Part shown: positions 35,989-48,400 of the stretch, piece by piece
Layout: each line of letters opens with the position of its first letter
Position numbering within the stretch: position 1 is the first letter of the stretch
NCBI GenBank assembly: GCA_947396885.1
Contig: OX377204.1
Location: 26,977,706 to 27,041,705 of the forward strand
Source of the DNA: Heligmosomoides polygyrus polygyrus
Taxonomy: Eukaryota > Nematoda > Chromadorea > Rhabditida > Heligmosomidae
Length of the DNA: 64,000 nt
Direction: 5' to 3'
Made by a program: the position numbers and the translations under genes
Notes under the pieces: model-generated
The model's database searches: none
What the model saw: the letters and a program-made list of their open reading frames with translations, nothing else
Told to the model about the DNA's origin: nothing

Positions 35989-36390
35989 TTAAGCCCCTTT
36001 CATACTCGTGGCGGCGGCGGCGGCGGCCCAATGGTTTAGCATAGGAAGGCGGCGGCGATGACGTGCCCGAGCGGCGGCCACGGCGGTGGAGGGGTTTTCA
36101 TACTGGCAGCGGCGACGTCGCCGCGGCCACGCCCCGCCACGCCCCTGGCGGCGCCGCCGCCGGGGCCGCTGCCCGAGATGGCTGGGGCCATTTCGGGCGG
36201 CGGCCACGAGGGGCAGCGAGAGCGGCGGCACAGACGAGACCGCTGCGCGTACGCGCGCGCCAAACGCAATTAGCGCTGGCGGCGGCCGCCGCCACCCCTA
36301 GGCGGCGAGAACGGACACAGCCCCTCCACCTGCCGCTGAAGCGGCGGCCGCCGCCGCCGCCGCCCCTCGGACGAGTATGAAAGGGGCTTT
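35989..36390. mobile_element. GC-rich foldback element (GCGGCG arms)
   Basis: The left end AAGCCCCTTTCATACTCGTG and right end ACGAGTATGAAAGGGGCTT are inverted copies enclosing arms of GCGGCGGCGG / CCGCCGCCGC. The many Ala/Arg/Pro-rich ORFs on both strands come from these trinucleotide runs and are not genes. Confidence 0.8.
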
Positions 36391-36524
36391 AGCCCTAGTT
36401 TATACTTGCGCCGCCTCGCGGCGCGGCATCACGCCATAGATATCGATTTTTCGCGTCGCCCCGTCGATATCTATCCCAACCATGGTGCCGCGCCGCGCAG
36501 CGTCGCAAGTACAAACTAGGGCTT
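36390..36524. mobile_element. Hairpin MITE M1, copy 2
   Basis: Abuts the previous element directly. Starts AGCCCTAGTTTATACTTGCG and ends CGCAAGTACAAACTAGGGCT, with CATAGATATCGATTTTTCGC in the centre. Same family as 3207-3340 and 45232-45364. Confidence 0.8.
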
Positions 36525-36812
36525 ATACTCCCGCGGGAGCATCCGAGGAATGTCGGCGGACTAAAGGCCCCCACAGAGTTCTTCAGCAGCGCCGCGGCCC
36601 AATGCTTAACCATTGGGCAAAGACGCAGAGCTCGCCGCCGGCGGCGTCCCTGCCCTATCCGTAACCATAGCGGCGAGCAGCTTTGCCGCAGAGCTCTGTG
36701 GAGGCTTTTATGGTGCACCGCGGACGGCGGGCGGGGCGCGGCGATTGGCCATGTGAGGGATCTCGGCGCGATTCCCGCCCTTCCGCGGATGCTCCCGTGG
36801 GAGTATAACTCA
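36525..36812. mobile_element. GC-rich hairpin element with another hairpin nested inside
   Basis: The outer ends TATACTCCCGCGGGAGCATC and GATGCTCCCGTGGGAGTATA are inverted copies. Within it, 36565-36692 is a second hairpin with ends AAAGGCCCCCACAGAGTTCT and AGAGCTCTGTGGAGGCTTTT. The inner family recurs at 36817-36968 and in part near 39737-39835. Confidence 0.75.
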
Positions 36813-36816
36813 GGTC

Positions 36817-36968
36817 TAAGGCCCCCCCCCCAGATTTCTGCGGCGCTGAAGCTGCCCTATCCCTCATCATAGGGCAGGGACGCAGAGCTCGCCGCCAACG
36901 GCGTCCCTGCCCTATCCTTAACCACAGCGGCGAGCGGCGGTGCCGCAGAAGTCTGTGGGGGCCTTAAC
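36817..36968. mobile_element. GC-rich hairpin element (AAGGCCCCC family)
   Basis: The ends AAGGCCCCCCCCCAGATTTC and GAAGTCTGTGGGGGCCTTA are inverted. The interior has GGGCAGGGACGCAGAGCTCG and its partial complement CGGCGTCCCTGCCC. A related half-copy sits near 39737-39835 (GCAGAACTCTGTGGGGGCC). Confidence 0.75.
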
Positions 36969-38319
36969 ACTTGATTTTCAACACTTGAGTCGACTCGAGC
37001 ACAAATAAAGGCGTGCGCTCCTGTCACTTTCAAGGCACGCAGAAGGCAATTATACTGTTTCTCGACAATTTCTGATTAACCCCTTCAATTCTAGACTTCC
37101 TACGATAGATGGTTTGACCTGTTGCACTGAAGATCGATATCGATGTTTATTAACGTTTCCGGCATAAGTCGTGTTCGGCTCTATAGACAATTATGTTATG
37201 GTTCAATTCATTTTCTTTAAGCCACAATTGGCAACATCGAAGTTGTAAGCCCTCATAACAACTATTTGATGCGACCGCCATTATGTCATACATCACACAA
37301 TGAAATGACTAGAAATTTGGACTTAGCATCCAATGATAGATTTATAATGAAGTGCAAGGGCTAAATAATGGTTCAGATCTTTTTTAAAGCACAGGAAAGA
37401 AAAATTCTTGATATACCGAAAGAAGGGATCACGCCAAGAAAGGATCATGCATGTCAAGTTATGCGAACCGTGGGAGATGGTAAACCGAATTGGTCTGCAT
37501 ATCACGTTTGGCAATGGTTGAGCGAGAGGTAAAATAGATGCCGAAGTTTGAGTTAGTGTTGATGTTGGCATTGTATAATATATAATGTTGAATAAAATAT
37601 ACAGTCTCCCAACCCGGTTCGCAAGTGGATGCAGGGTTATCTGTGCCTACCGGCCTGCCCGATTCCCCATTCAGAGAATTTAGTCGGCTTTCTGCACTGT
37701 TAATTGAGAAACAGGCAGAAGGGCTCTGGGAAATAGCTGCACCGGGCACGTCTACCGACATGTTTGTTAACTTCTTTAAGCTCTCCCTAAGCTACTGGTA
37801 ACCGATTCCTACTTGACAGCTCAGAACGGTCTACCTATGGTGCCCTAACTTTTCTTTTGCCGCCCCTCCTAGGTACCGAACGGCTGAACCGTATGTCAGA
37901 CGGTATTGAACACCGTTTGCATTATAAAATTTGTGATAAAAACACAAACGATGAAAAACGGCTCAACACAAACTTCAACACAACGCGACGATGAAGGCAA
38001 AGAATATTGAAATGATATCAAAGCAGAAATGCCACTGATGAGAACTGGTTAGCATGTGAGATGGAAAATGTGGCGCGGCCGAACGACAAGGAGAAGGAAC
38101 CCACCGGCTGTCTATGCTCTTGACTCCCTCCGCGTTCCAATCGCAGTACGGTGGACGAAAGGGATAGGGGAGGAGAAGGGTCAGTCACGAAGTGGAGGTC
38201 GAACCCGACCATGGAACTTATCTAATCCTCGAGAATAGCTCTCTCACCTAGCAGTGAAGGCAACCCGCATGTAGCAAATGCTGCCTAGCCGAAGCCGGGA
38301 GCTTGGTGCACAGCTTCAC
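36969..38319. other. No gene recognised
   Basis: No supported exon or recurring repeat noticed. The minus-strand ORFs at 37323-37571 and 37459-37761 lack motifs and splice support. Confidence 0.35.
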
Positions 38320-38437
38320 GTAATAGTCGAAGTGACTATCTTCTTCGGAGACTGGAAGGATCCGAATAACTGAGCCCCCCCCCCCTCCCCCAAAGCGAAA
38401 CTCTCGAAACGTTAGCCGAATAAAAAGCTGAAATAAA
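38320..38437 (+). mobile_element. Short retroelement 3' end with an 18-bp target duplication
   Basis: A segment of 118 bp flanked by the perfect direct repeat CTTGGTGCACAGCTTCAC (38302-38319 and 38438-38455). It ends CTCTCGAAACGTTAGCCG then AATAAAAAGCTGAAATAAA, the same 3' motif as in the hairpin elements at 1.4, 15.9, 16.8 and 28.5 kb. A duplication of this length with one fixed (3') end is the pattern of a 5'-truncated retroelement copy. Confidence 0.65.
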
Positions 38438-39945
38438 CTTGGTGCACAGCTTCACAAAACCGACACTTCAGCAAAGTCGTTCCAAATCTTTGCAGGGCAA
38501 GAATTCATTTCATTTCTTAGAGAACGTCAGGTCTAATCTGCAATATGGTCGTTCGGTTTTGGAAGCTTTCCAATACTAGAACCGCCAAATATGATTGAAG
38601 AAGCTTAAAGTTTACACATTACAGGAATAGTAGGAATTAAAGAGCTAATTGCAGGATGATGCGAAACCCGATAAACTCAGCCTAATAGGCTCTGCGTACC
38701 ATTGTTGATTCAATTATAACACCAGCTGAATGCTACATGTGAAAAAATAGCAAACAACAACATAAGTTTCCTGTATTTGTCACACTGCAGAATTAATTCC
38801 TTCATGTTCAGTCTTAGTAATTTCTCAGTTAGTTCTCAATACGTGATGTATTCGCTCCAACTGATATGGGTTGCGGGATCTATAATATGCTAAAATGGGC
38901 TTTTTTCCTTATTGGTAGCTGAATGTTTTTACAGTTTTTGAATTTAATGCCACAAGTTTGTCTGTCCTAGATGCCGGTTCCATGGGGCGGCCAGCGTACC
39001 TATGTGCCGAAGTGCCGGTATCTACTCAGGGCGTCATAGCTGGCTGACGTGGACAGGCAGGCTTTGTCGGCTATAACCAACTTAAATGCTTACTATAATA
39101 GATTATAAGGTATTCTGCCTTAGTCGTTCACTTGATTGACATAACTCACTAGAAACCAGTTGAGTAAGCAATATTCTTCTAGGCTACCTGAGAAGATTTC
39201 CTTTTTGCATTTTACTTACCCTCCTCACTTTTGGAGCATGCCGTCATTATATAGACCCTCGCAATCCATTTTGGCTTCCGAAATCCTGCTTAATATCTAA
39301 TGCTGCCGTTACGATGCTACATTGTTCCTGGTTTGTGTTTTTTTTTAGTCGCATGGCCTATTTTGTTTGTTGTTCTTACATAGAGTGCGCGTCCTTGAGA
39401 CGCAGTTAAAACAAATAAATAAGAGCGAAGATGGGGTAAGAATGTAAAGGAAGACGAGGCAAGAACATGATTATAAAAAAGACAAGGAATAGTGGAAGAG
39501 AGACAAATTAAGAGCCCGGTACTCCTTCCAGATACGAAACCATCAATTTTTTGAATGATGAAAAATGGCGAGCCGCTGAATACCCTTTTCAAATTCTGTT
39601 ACAATGTACAACAGTTCGTTTTAAAGCTTAAAGGGAACCGATGCGGTTGCTCAGCGCCGGTGGTTTGTACATCCTTAGACCAAATACGGCTGAGCATCGG
39701 TTAAAACGACTGGATCGAAGGCAGACCGATATCAAGGACATGCAGGGACGCCGCTGGCGGCGAGCTCTGCGTCTCTGCCCTATGGTTAAGCATATGGCCG
39801 CGGCGCTGCCGCAGAACTCTGTGGGGGCCTTTATACCTCTGTACACCCTATCCTGAATCCGGACGAAAGCCCAGTGGCTGCAGCCTGCTCCAAGTAATTT
39901 CAAGGGAAGAGGGGCAGCTGCCTCAGCTGTGGTCGTTCAAAGGGA

Positions 39946-40176
39946 TTGCATCAGACAGTGCTTGCGAACTCACCTGAGTTGAACGGTAACCTCGAAGAGA
40001 CAGCCGTGAAGCCGGCGCACATCGAGCCTGACCCCGAAGAACTCAAGAACGGTGCGCAGATCGTCGCAAACGAATGTGTGGCTGACGTTTACATCAGAGA
40101 GCATCTTAAGTCACTCCTCTCATCGCTAGCCAGCAAAAGTGATCAACCGCACTGTACAATACCGCAGCGTGTGTGA
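39946..40176 (+). CDS. Possible coding exon, unrecognised
   Basis: After an acceptor-like CATCAG (about 39949-39954) the plus strand reads a frame with coding-type codon use: SPELNGNLEETAVKPAHIEP, DPEELKNGAQIVANECVADV and an amphipathic-looking helix YIREHLKSLLSSLASK, then a stop at 40174. A second candidate exon follows at about 40345-40541 (after GTGACGCAG, ending before GTAAACAGG), with TKLKQSSSTGESQTTTTTNH. Neither connects to a larger gene that I can identify. Confidence 0.35.
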   Translation: MHQTVLANSPELNGNLEETAVKPAHIEPDPEELKNGAQIVANECVADVYIREHLKSLLSSLASKSDQPHCTIPQRV

Positions 40177-40619
40177 TGGGCACAACAGTTTTGTCAACAG
40201 AAACACGACGAGTCATAGAGTCTTCATTGGTTCTACAGTGAAACAAATAAAACAGAATAAGTTCCATTCTTCCCTTAAACAGACTCGTTACCGAATATCA
40301 CAAATAGGAAACCGAAATGAAGAGTGATTAGGTATGTGACGCAGAGAGGATGGGCGGTGATACTAGTAGAAACGTTACCAAACTGAAACAATCATCAAGC
40401 ACGGGCGAAAGCCAGACGACGACAACGACGAATCATACGGAGAACAAGCGCTGCTACACCGAACAAAGCAACCACACTATGCAAGTTCCCAGTGAGAAGC
40501 ACACACAGGAGAAATCCCTCGATCTAGGCCATAAAGAGGTAAACAGGTCCCGTTGGCTGCGAAACATACGTGATAACAGGTCAGGGCCCTGTTCGAGAAC
40601 TACAGAACCTTTTTCTTAA

Positions 40620-42412
40620 TACTACAGAAGAAAGAACGCATAGTGAGCGAAGTGCATTACGTACGTACGTTAGAAGGTCCTTGGCCGCGAATAAGCAGCC
40701 CCAAATGGGCGTGTTAGCAGGTCTCGGCTAAAACTCTCCTCACGCCCGTGTTCTCGCAGATCGCTAAGATGGTTTGGTAGCTTTCCCAAACTCGCACCCG
40801 CCTCTTCCTATGGAATATTGAAGTGGTCTTAGAGTTGTTTTGGCCAGGAAAAGGAAAAGTCACATAGACCAGCCCAAAGCTCCCTCCGGCTGTTCCCAGG
40901 CAAGTTCAAATTTGTCAGCTACTCCTTCTTCCTCTGAAATCTTTCACGCACTTCATCATATTGCTTTATTATAATCTCACTTGCGTATGAAAATAGATCA
41001 TATTCAAAACAACGTGACAAACAACGCACAAACCAGGTACCATCTCTCGGACCTTTCCTGTTGAGGCGCCACCCAATCAATGTACGGAGTGTACGCACCC
41101 TTCAGGGTGCCCTTCAAGGTGCATACAAGAAACTTGAACTATCCATCTGTACAGGCCATGTCAGCTGTTAGCTCTGGGATGGGAAGAGTGGGTTATTAAC
41201 CGATTTACTATATAAGAAAAGATAGAAACTTAGTCGATGCTTCCCACCGTTATGGTTGAATTCTGCACAGAACTAGAACTCCGTAATAAAAACAATTTTC
41301 GCCGTGCAGATGGATCACAACATCCCAGAGTTGCTTTATCTGTGCAGTGACGTGAAGAAAGCTTCGGCTAATTATCTACATGACCGTTACAGAACATCGG
41401 TTAGTAACTCTAGCCCCCCCCCCCACGATCTAATCGCTAAAACAGTCCGCACTGAGCGGTAGTTTATGCGCTTTGCTTGTGCGCTTCTCTGCGGTCGGTC
41501 ACATCGAGTGGAGGAGTCCACTACAGCAGACGTGTACATTCGGTGCATTAACTGACGCGCTCCTCTCCCCTTTTAATGACACGGTTGGCTCGTGTCAGTT
41601 GTTATGGTATTTCTTAAACAACAGCTTGTATAGCTTATCATTCCAAGCCTTTTAACTGGCAATTGGTCCCAATAGTCTTGGATGGAAAACGGGTGATAAA
41701 CTGCGATCCCATATAGGAGCTAGACCAGTTTAACAGAAAAATTCACTCGTGTACAACCAGGATCTAATTGGCCGCTGAAATGACTTCGTGTTTGGCCAGA
41801 ATGGTTGAATAATGGAGCACATACTACGCGTGATGCTATAAACCGCCATGCATTCCTCGCGAATCGATTGATAATACGCGACAAGTGGTTGCATATGAAT
41901 TTGGGCTTAGCTTTAGCTACGCGGAAATACCGCTTGCCTGTCTGAGAACCCTTCTTTCGTGGTACTTTATGTCATCCAGCACAACGCCGCGAGTATCTCT
42001 CTTTTTCAGCTTGCGGTTGCAACCCTTCTCCCGGTCGTACGCAAACACACCGCTTTCACTATGCATATCATCAGCGACATTGCAGAAGCGCCAAGGCTAC
42101 CAATAAGCAAGTGATCTACACAACATGTGAACTATACAAGGCAACAATTCACGACGAGAATTTGCGCGAACTCATACGGTTGTTGAGCCGAATGGAGAAG
42201 CACAGAAGCATTTCACGGAGGCATCTTCGCTTACAATGGACCATTATATTGAGGCGCTGAACAGTGGAGTGAAATGCTATCGCAGAACTCTCTCGCTGAT
42301 CACCAAATTCTACCAGAAGGCTATGACTATGCGACTAAGACAAGCGTCGTGTTCGATAGAAGAACGCAGAATCTATTCAAAGCTGTTAGGATGAGCTCTA
42401 CCGGCTTCTCAA
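40620..42412. other. 3' flank of the TFIIA gene; no gene recognised
   Basis: Includes a poly-C tract near 41415-41424. Several short plus-strand ORFs lack support. I do not see an obvious AATAAA on the minus strand close to the TFIIA stop. Confidence 0.35.
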
Positions 42413-45400
42413 TCACCACTCGGCCTCCCCGCTGCACTTCTGGAAGCAGTAGTCCTTGTTGTCGATATGCATTATGCCGTCCTTCAGCTGGAACTTCCAC
42501 TTGCTGCGAGCGCGGTGGACCTGAAAGTTCCCCTTGTCAGTGGAAGGAAACACACCATTGCCCATAAGAGTGCAAAATCTGGAGGAGGTTCAAATAATCC
42601 AACAGTCACACACCTTCTCAAACTGGCACATGATCACATTGTCGGCGTCAAACAACGTCTCCAAATCCTCGTCATCACTTTGGTCATCGCCTGAGTTCAG
42701 TGGATCCTCCTCGACAATCTATCAAAATGAGACATCAAATGAAAGCTCTCGGGACTACAAGAACAACTACAGCTTTTGAAACTATCAAAACAAGCACAGG
42801 TGTCACAACTCATGGGTAGAGAGATTCATGAGCACTGAAAGGTGGGTTTTCGTCTGCGGAGGTTAAAGGAGATCCGAAGTTGACAATCTCCTAGTAAACA
42901 ACCGACTTAATCAGGCCTAAATTGCAGTTACTCAGAAACTGCGCCCGCTTCCGTCCCAGGGGCCGGATTCATCAACGACTAACCCGCCAGTATAGCGGTA
43001 GAGATACCCACGATGAAGCCTGCGTCTCTGTCTCTTACCTTATCTATACCCCTTATACCCCGTATACGAGCGGGTTTGATAGCTGATGAATTCGGCCCCA
43101 GGTTAATTATTTTTTTTATCTCAGTCAGGCTCATTGCATTAGTCGACCCACAGAAAGCAAAGACTGCTTTGGCTACTCACCGCTTGTTCACCATCCTCTA
43201 TTTGACCGTCACCAATTCTGTCAGCAATACGGCGAATAGGATCGTCATCGTCGTCCGCCTAAAAACATCGTTTAAAACAATTGCACATAAAGTGTAAATG
43301 AGACTGTGACAAATACTCGATCCTCCGAAAATCGTTGGATAACTGGACGATTCAGAAAACGCTATTTTCCTGCACCCCGGATTTTTGGATAGCTCCGGTC
43401 GGAATACCCGAATCGAACATCCAAAATCGATTCCTTCGGACCCAATGCATAGAAGACATTCAGAGCACGATGACTAACACTCAACGCAACAGGAAATCTA
43501 CAAGAAATAAAACACTATCGATGAAATGTCATTCGGCACGATCTTTGGATCCTAAAAATACCAGACAGTGAATGATCACCAAAATAAATCAATCACAATC
43601 CGTAAATGCAAAAAGTTTTCTACGGGCACATCTCTTGTCACGACCTTCTCTTAACAGTTTATTCCAAACAAAACCCGGCTGTCAATAATCAGTATTGATT
43701 CTCCGATTCGGGTTAATATTTACCATGGTGCATAAATAACAGGAATGTTACGCGAACTGTACCACTCGAAGGGTGGCAGTGGCAGTACGCCTGGTCTCCA
43801 CCTAGCATCAACGAATCGACTAGACTCCAGACTCACAGTCAAGCAAATCAAGGCTTCCGCCCTTTTGAAGTCAGCAGCGAACTGACGTCAGTCGTGTGCG
43901 AGATTGTCTATTGGTTGGCCAACGTAAGCGATGGTTTACGCCAAATAGTTATTCTGCCTTCAGAACATCTAGCATCTACCAACTATTAGGGGGGGGGGGG
44001 GGGAGGGGTTGCAAAAGTAGTGAGACACCCCATGCCCTGTCCATATATCTCGTGGCTGGAGTCTGGTTTCGTGCTTGTCGTATTTGTATATTTGTATGCT
44101 ACTTACTGAAGCCCATCTGAGAAGTCACCACTTCCATCCTTTCCAGAAGCATGCCAAAACCCCAGCAGCCTGTCTCATGCCGAAACCCCAGTCTGACGAG
44201 TCGACCTGTGTCGCGCAAATCTCGCCCAATTCCCAACCCCGAGCAGCCTGGGCTCAATATTCACGTAAGATGAGAAGTACGTCTTCTACCTTAACCCTGC
44301 CAAGCAGCAAGTCTGGGTGAGGCCTGGTGACCTGCTACCGACCTTCGTTCGGCGGGATGTTCACGGCGAGAAGCATCTTTGGAGCTTTTGGGTCTGCGCC
44401 CATGGACCGGTTTACCAGAAGCTGTTTCCCAAGAGCACCGCGATGAACTCCAAGGCCATGGTGAACGAAATAGAGGAGATGGGCCGGCGACTCGCTCTTA
44501 TTCATTCGCAGCGCTTCAAGAAGGTTCTCTTCGACAACGCCGCATCCCATCGGGAACAAGTGACCACGGATAAGTTTGGCCAGCTGGGCTACGTTCACAT
44601 GCCTCACCCACCGTATTCGCCGGACATCTCTCCATGCGACTACCACCACTTCTTGGGCCTACGGGACTTCCTGGTCGGAAGGGACACAAAAACCCAAGGA
44701 GTCCTTGACAACCATATCGAGCAGTTGATCAACACCAGGCCCAAGCAGTTCTGGAAGGATGGGATCAGGAATTTGGCTCAGCGATGACAGCAAGTCATTG
44801 CCCTTAATGGCAAATACATTCCTCAGCATCGTTGAGTTGTAATTGAGTTATAAAGAGATAAAGATTTTTTTCAATTTGTCTCATTACTTTTGCCCCCCCC
44901 CCCCCTCCTAATATATAACTGAGTTGAAGTGCTCAAGGTGCATAGACAATACTTCGCCACTGCAACGTACCCCACGCAGAAAAATTTTGTTGTTCATCAG
45001 GTGCAGCATTGATCCCGTTAGAAATGGGAATCCTCCGGTTTAACAACGCAACCCTGATGATGAATTGCTTGTCTAAACTATCGACACCACTCCCCACAGG
45101 TGATCGTTGAGATGAGATGGAGTTGTATGAAGTCAAAGGTTAACATCTTGGGATTAATGATTATGTTCTCCAAGATTCCACGCACGAAATGAAAGCATGG
45201 CGCATTCATAACAGGGAATGGTTACCTCTTTAGCCTTAGTTTACACTTGAGCCGCTGCGCGGCACCATGGTCGGAATAGATATCAATCGGGCGACGCGAA
45301 AAATCGATATCTATGGCGATCGTGGTCCCGCGCCGCGTGGCGGCGAAAGTATGAACTAAGGCTTATCCCTGAAATGGGAGAACAAATGGGTCCGCTGAAT

Positions 45401-48400
45401 AACGTCTTGTGAGTTAACCCGACGAAGAGATCGGAAATGTTAAAGAAATGCCGTTTGATCAAAAAGAAACTTTAAGCACAGATCGGCCCAACAGTGAGAC
45501 AGATGCTAGATAAAAGTAAAGAAAGCAGGTATGAATGAACACCAAAATAATGGGCGGAGGTGCTAAGCTAGTATTTATTCTCCGTACAAAAGAGATTATA
45601 AGCGAAAGTAAAAAAGAAACAGAAAAAAAGCAAATAATAAGCACCTCCTCCTCTTCACTGGATGAATCCGACATGCCTCCACCACCTCCACCATCCAACT
45701 GTAAAGCGGTTAACAAATGTCGAGCTATTCGTAGCGCTTCCTCATCTATAAATCAATGTGAGATGAACCATGGAATGCAGATTAGTCTAGGAAAGTGCCC
45801 ACTCGCTTACCAGTCACGTCCCTTTTCTTCTTCTTCGATAGCCGTACACATTTAGGAGCGGCTGCCTTAGATGAACATGGAGCATCAGCGGAATCCTAAA
45901 TATTTAAGCGCGGATAAATAACACCACAAATTTATTCAGTTTCACTTACCAAAGCATTGCTTTCTTCACACTCGACAAAACAGCCATTGCCGTCCAGCTG
46001 GTGCAGTTGGTGGCCTCCATGCGCTTGCTGAATGCGATGTTGGTGGAGCATTCCGTTTGAGACGGTTACAGGAAGTTGTTGCGCTGAAATACATCTGCCG
46101 TTATAACAATGCAGGAACAAGACACATGGAGGCAACATTCAATGGCAACAGATGTTGTTGTCTACCAGCAGTTAGCCTGCCTAGCACTCATTTTCATTAT
46201 TAGCTGGGCTCTGCGAAACTACTCAATAATAACCGGTAAACTCAACTAGTCGTGGTTGAAATGATTAAATGCTTGTACGTGGTTCCCACATCGAATGGTC
46301 AGTTCTGTACGGAAATAGGGGTACTAAGCGGGCTGGTGTCCACTTGCGCACCGGCAAAGTATTTACGTTCTACATACGGATTTTCGTCTACATCCTTAAC
46401 GTCGGCACCTCATTGCCCTTTTCTTTACATACGATAAACTCCACCACAGAATGCAGGAACTGTCGGTGTTAGTCAGCCAGTATATAGGATGCGCCACACA
46501 TACTACTCCTTCGACACATAGTGGAGGCAATTTGACTGAGCCTCTGGAGTGACTGAAGCTTCAACTCCCATGCTTTAAATTGACACCACACTGTCACCCG
46601 TTCCATCACTCTTCAAACAAGCAGTAATAACCAGAAACATACCATTCGCCTGATGCACGTACACCAGTTGCTGCCCGGCTTGGGTGATGACGAATTGCTG
46701 TCCGGGTTGAGCCGGGATGCTGTTTGGAACCATTCGAATACCTCCTTGAGAGGAGAACGTCGGCATGGACCCTTGCTGCACCTGCTGAAATGAAAAGCAA
46801 TAGAGAGGAATCTTCAACCACTACAAAAGCTGTAATTCAGTGGATAAAATCATTTATGAAGCTAGAAGAAACACTAGCCCTGCTCAAAGCTCGAACAGTT
46901 CAGAGCCTACCTCTCGTCGCAGTCCCAAAACTGCAGACATTTAGTGCTACTATTAGCTCTTACAAAACAAAAAACATTTAAAAAAAACCTCGTGCTCTAC
47001 AAGCGAAGCTACAGACCTGAACTTGGATCTGCTGCATGCCCTGTTGCGGCACGTACTGCATCTGTATCGGCCTACCTTGCTCGACGTGGTTCATCATGCC
47101 TGGGTGGGACTGTGACACCATCTAGAGGAACAGCATCAGGAATTTCATCGCCAAGTGCATACGCTTCGAGCCACATACCTGTGGAGCCGTCTGAAGTCGA
47201 ACTTGTGCAACAGTTCCCATACGTGGCGGAAGGACATGCCCGCGCATCGGTGGAGGTGCCACTTGTTGCTGAGCGACATGGCGTGGCTCCATATCCACAC
47301 ATCCGCTCGCATTCACTTTGTCTTCCCATTCCTGAACACGTGAACCGTTCCAGATAGCGAAAATTCTACTCTGAAGATTGCCAAAGCACGTCTATATTTA
47401 TCGTTATGACAACTACTAGGCCGAAAGGCTTATAACCTTTTCTCACGAAAAATTAGGTTGATGTCATTCCTCCCCGCAAAAAAGATCCTCTTCTCGCTCA
47501 ACCTCACCGTGAGCTTAACCTAAGTTTTTGTAATAATTCGCCGACTTTTTTCTGGAGTGTCTTACACAAGGATACCTACTCAAGAAAAGGATAAACTGCC
47601 ACGCAGTCATAGGACCCGATTCACCAACGACTAACTCGCGGGTATAAGGGGTAACGATATTTACGATGAGGCATTCATCTCTATCCCTTACCTTATCTCT
47701 ACCCCTTACACCACGCATACTCGGGAGTTTAATGAATCCGGCCCTTGTAGCGGGATACATCTTCGATATGGAAGTTTCCATTCCACGAAGACCTATAGTG
47801 GTCGTCGTGAACTTTACTGGATTGTTCTGATGCTGTCATCATAAATAGCGGCATAAGCGACAGCAAGACCATATCTCACGACGGTTTGCACCAATCTGTT
47901 CAGGCCTTCCACCTTTACACGGCCCGTAGATGTGAAACCACACCGGCTTTATGTCACAGAGACATACTGTATTTTCACTCAAGCGGGACACATGAAATCA
48001 AACTGAATACGTCCCAAACTATGATCTACTAAACAGAGTCCACAAATTAAACCAGACACTCTTTAAGAAGGTATAAACAAATGTTCAAAACATTAACCAC
48101 GTCTTTCTTTGAAAAGTTAAAACTCTTCTTGAAATTTTGCAATCGATCTGCCCCAAGAACCCGGGCACTGATATTTCATAACATCTTGTTTTCCTAGAAA
48201 AGAGAGTTGAGGTTTATTTTGGTGAATAGAAAAGCAGAAAATCTCGGCTTGTCGCAAGCAAAGATTGGGCTATGCACTCCAGAACAGCACAAGTTATGAA
48301 ACAATTACCGGTACAACAGAAACATTAGCGGGTGCAATCCCAATCGGAGGGTGGGGGCAGTCCACTTCAACTTCTAAAGAAATGCAACATACACCACGAC

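Noticed and set aside
35989..36380. Overlapping Ala/Arg/Pro-rich ORFs on both strands
   Set aside because: They arise from GCGGCG/CCGCCG runs in a foldback element, appear in several frames at once and have no start context or splice support.
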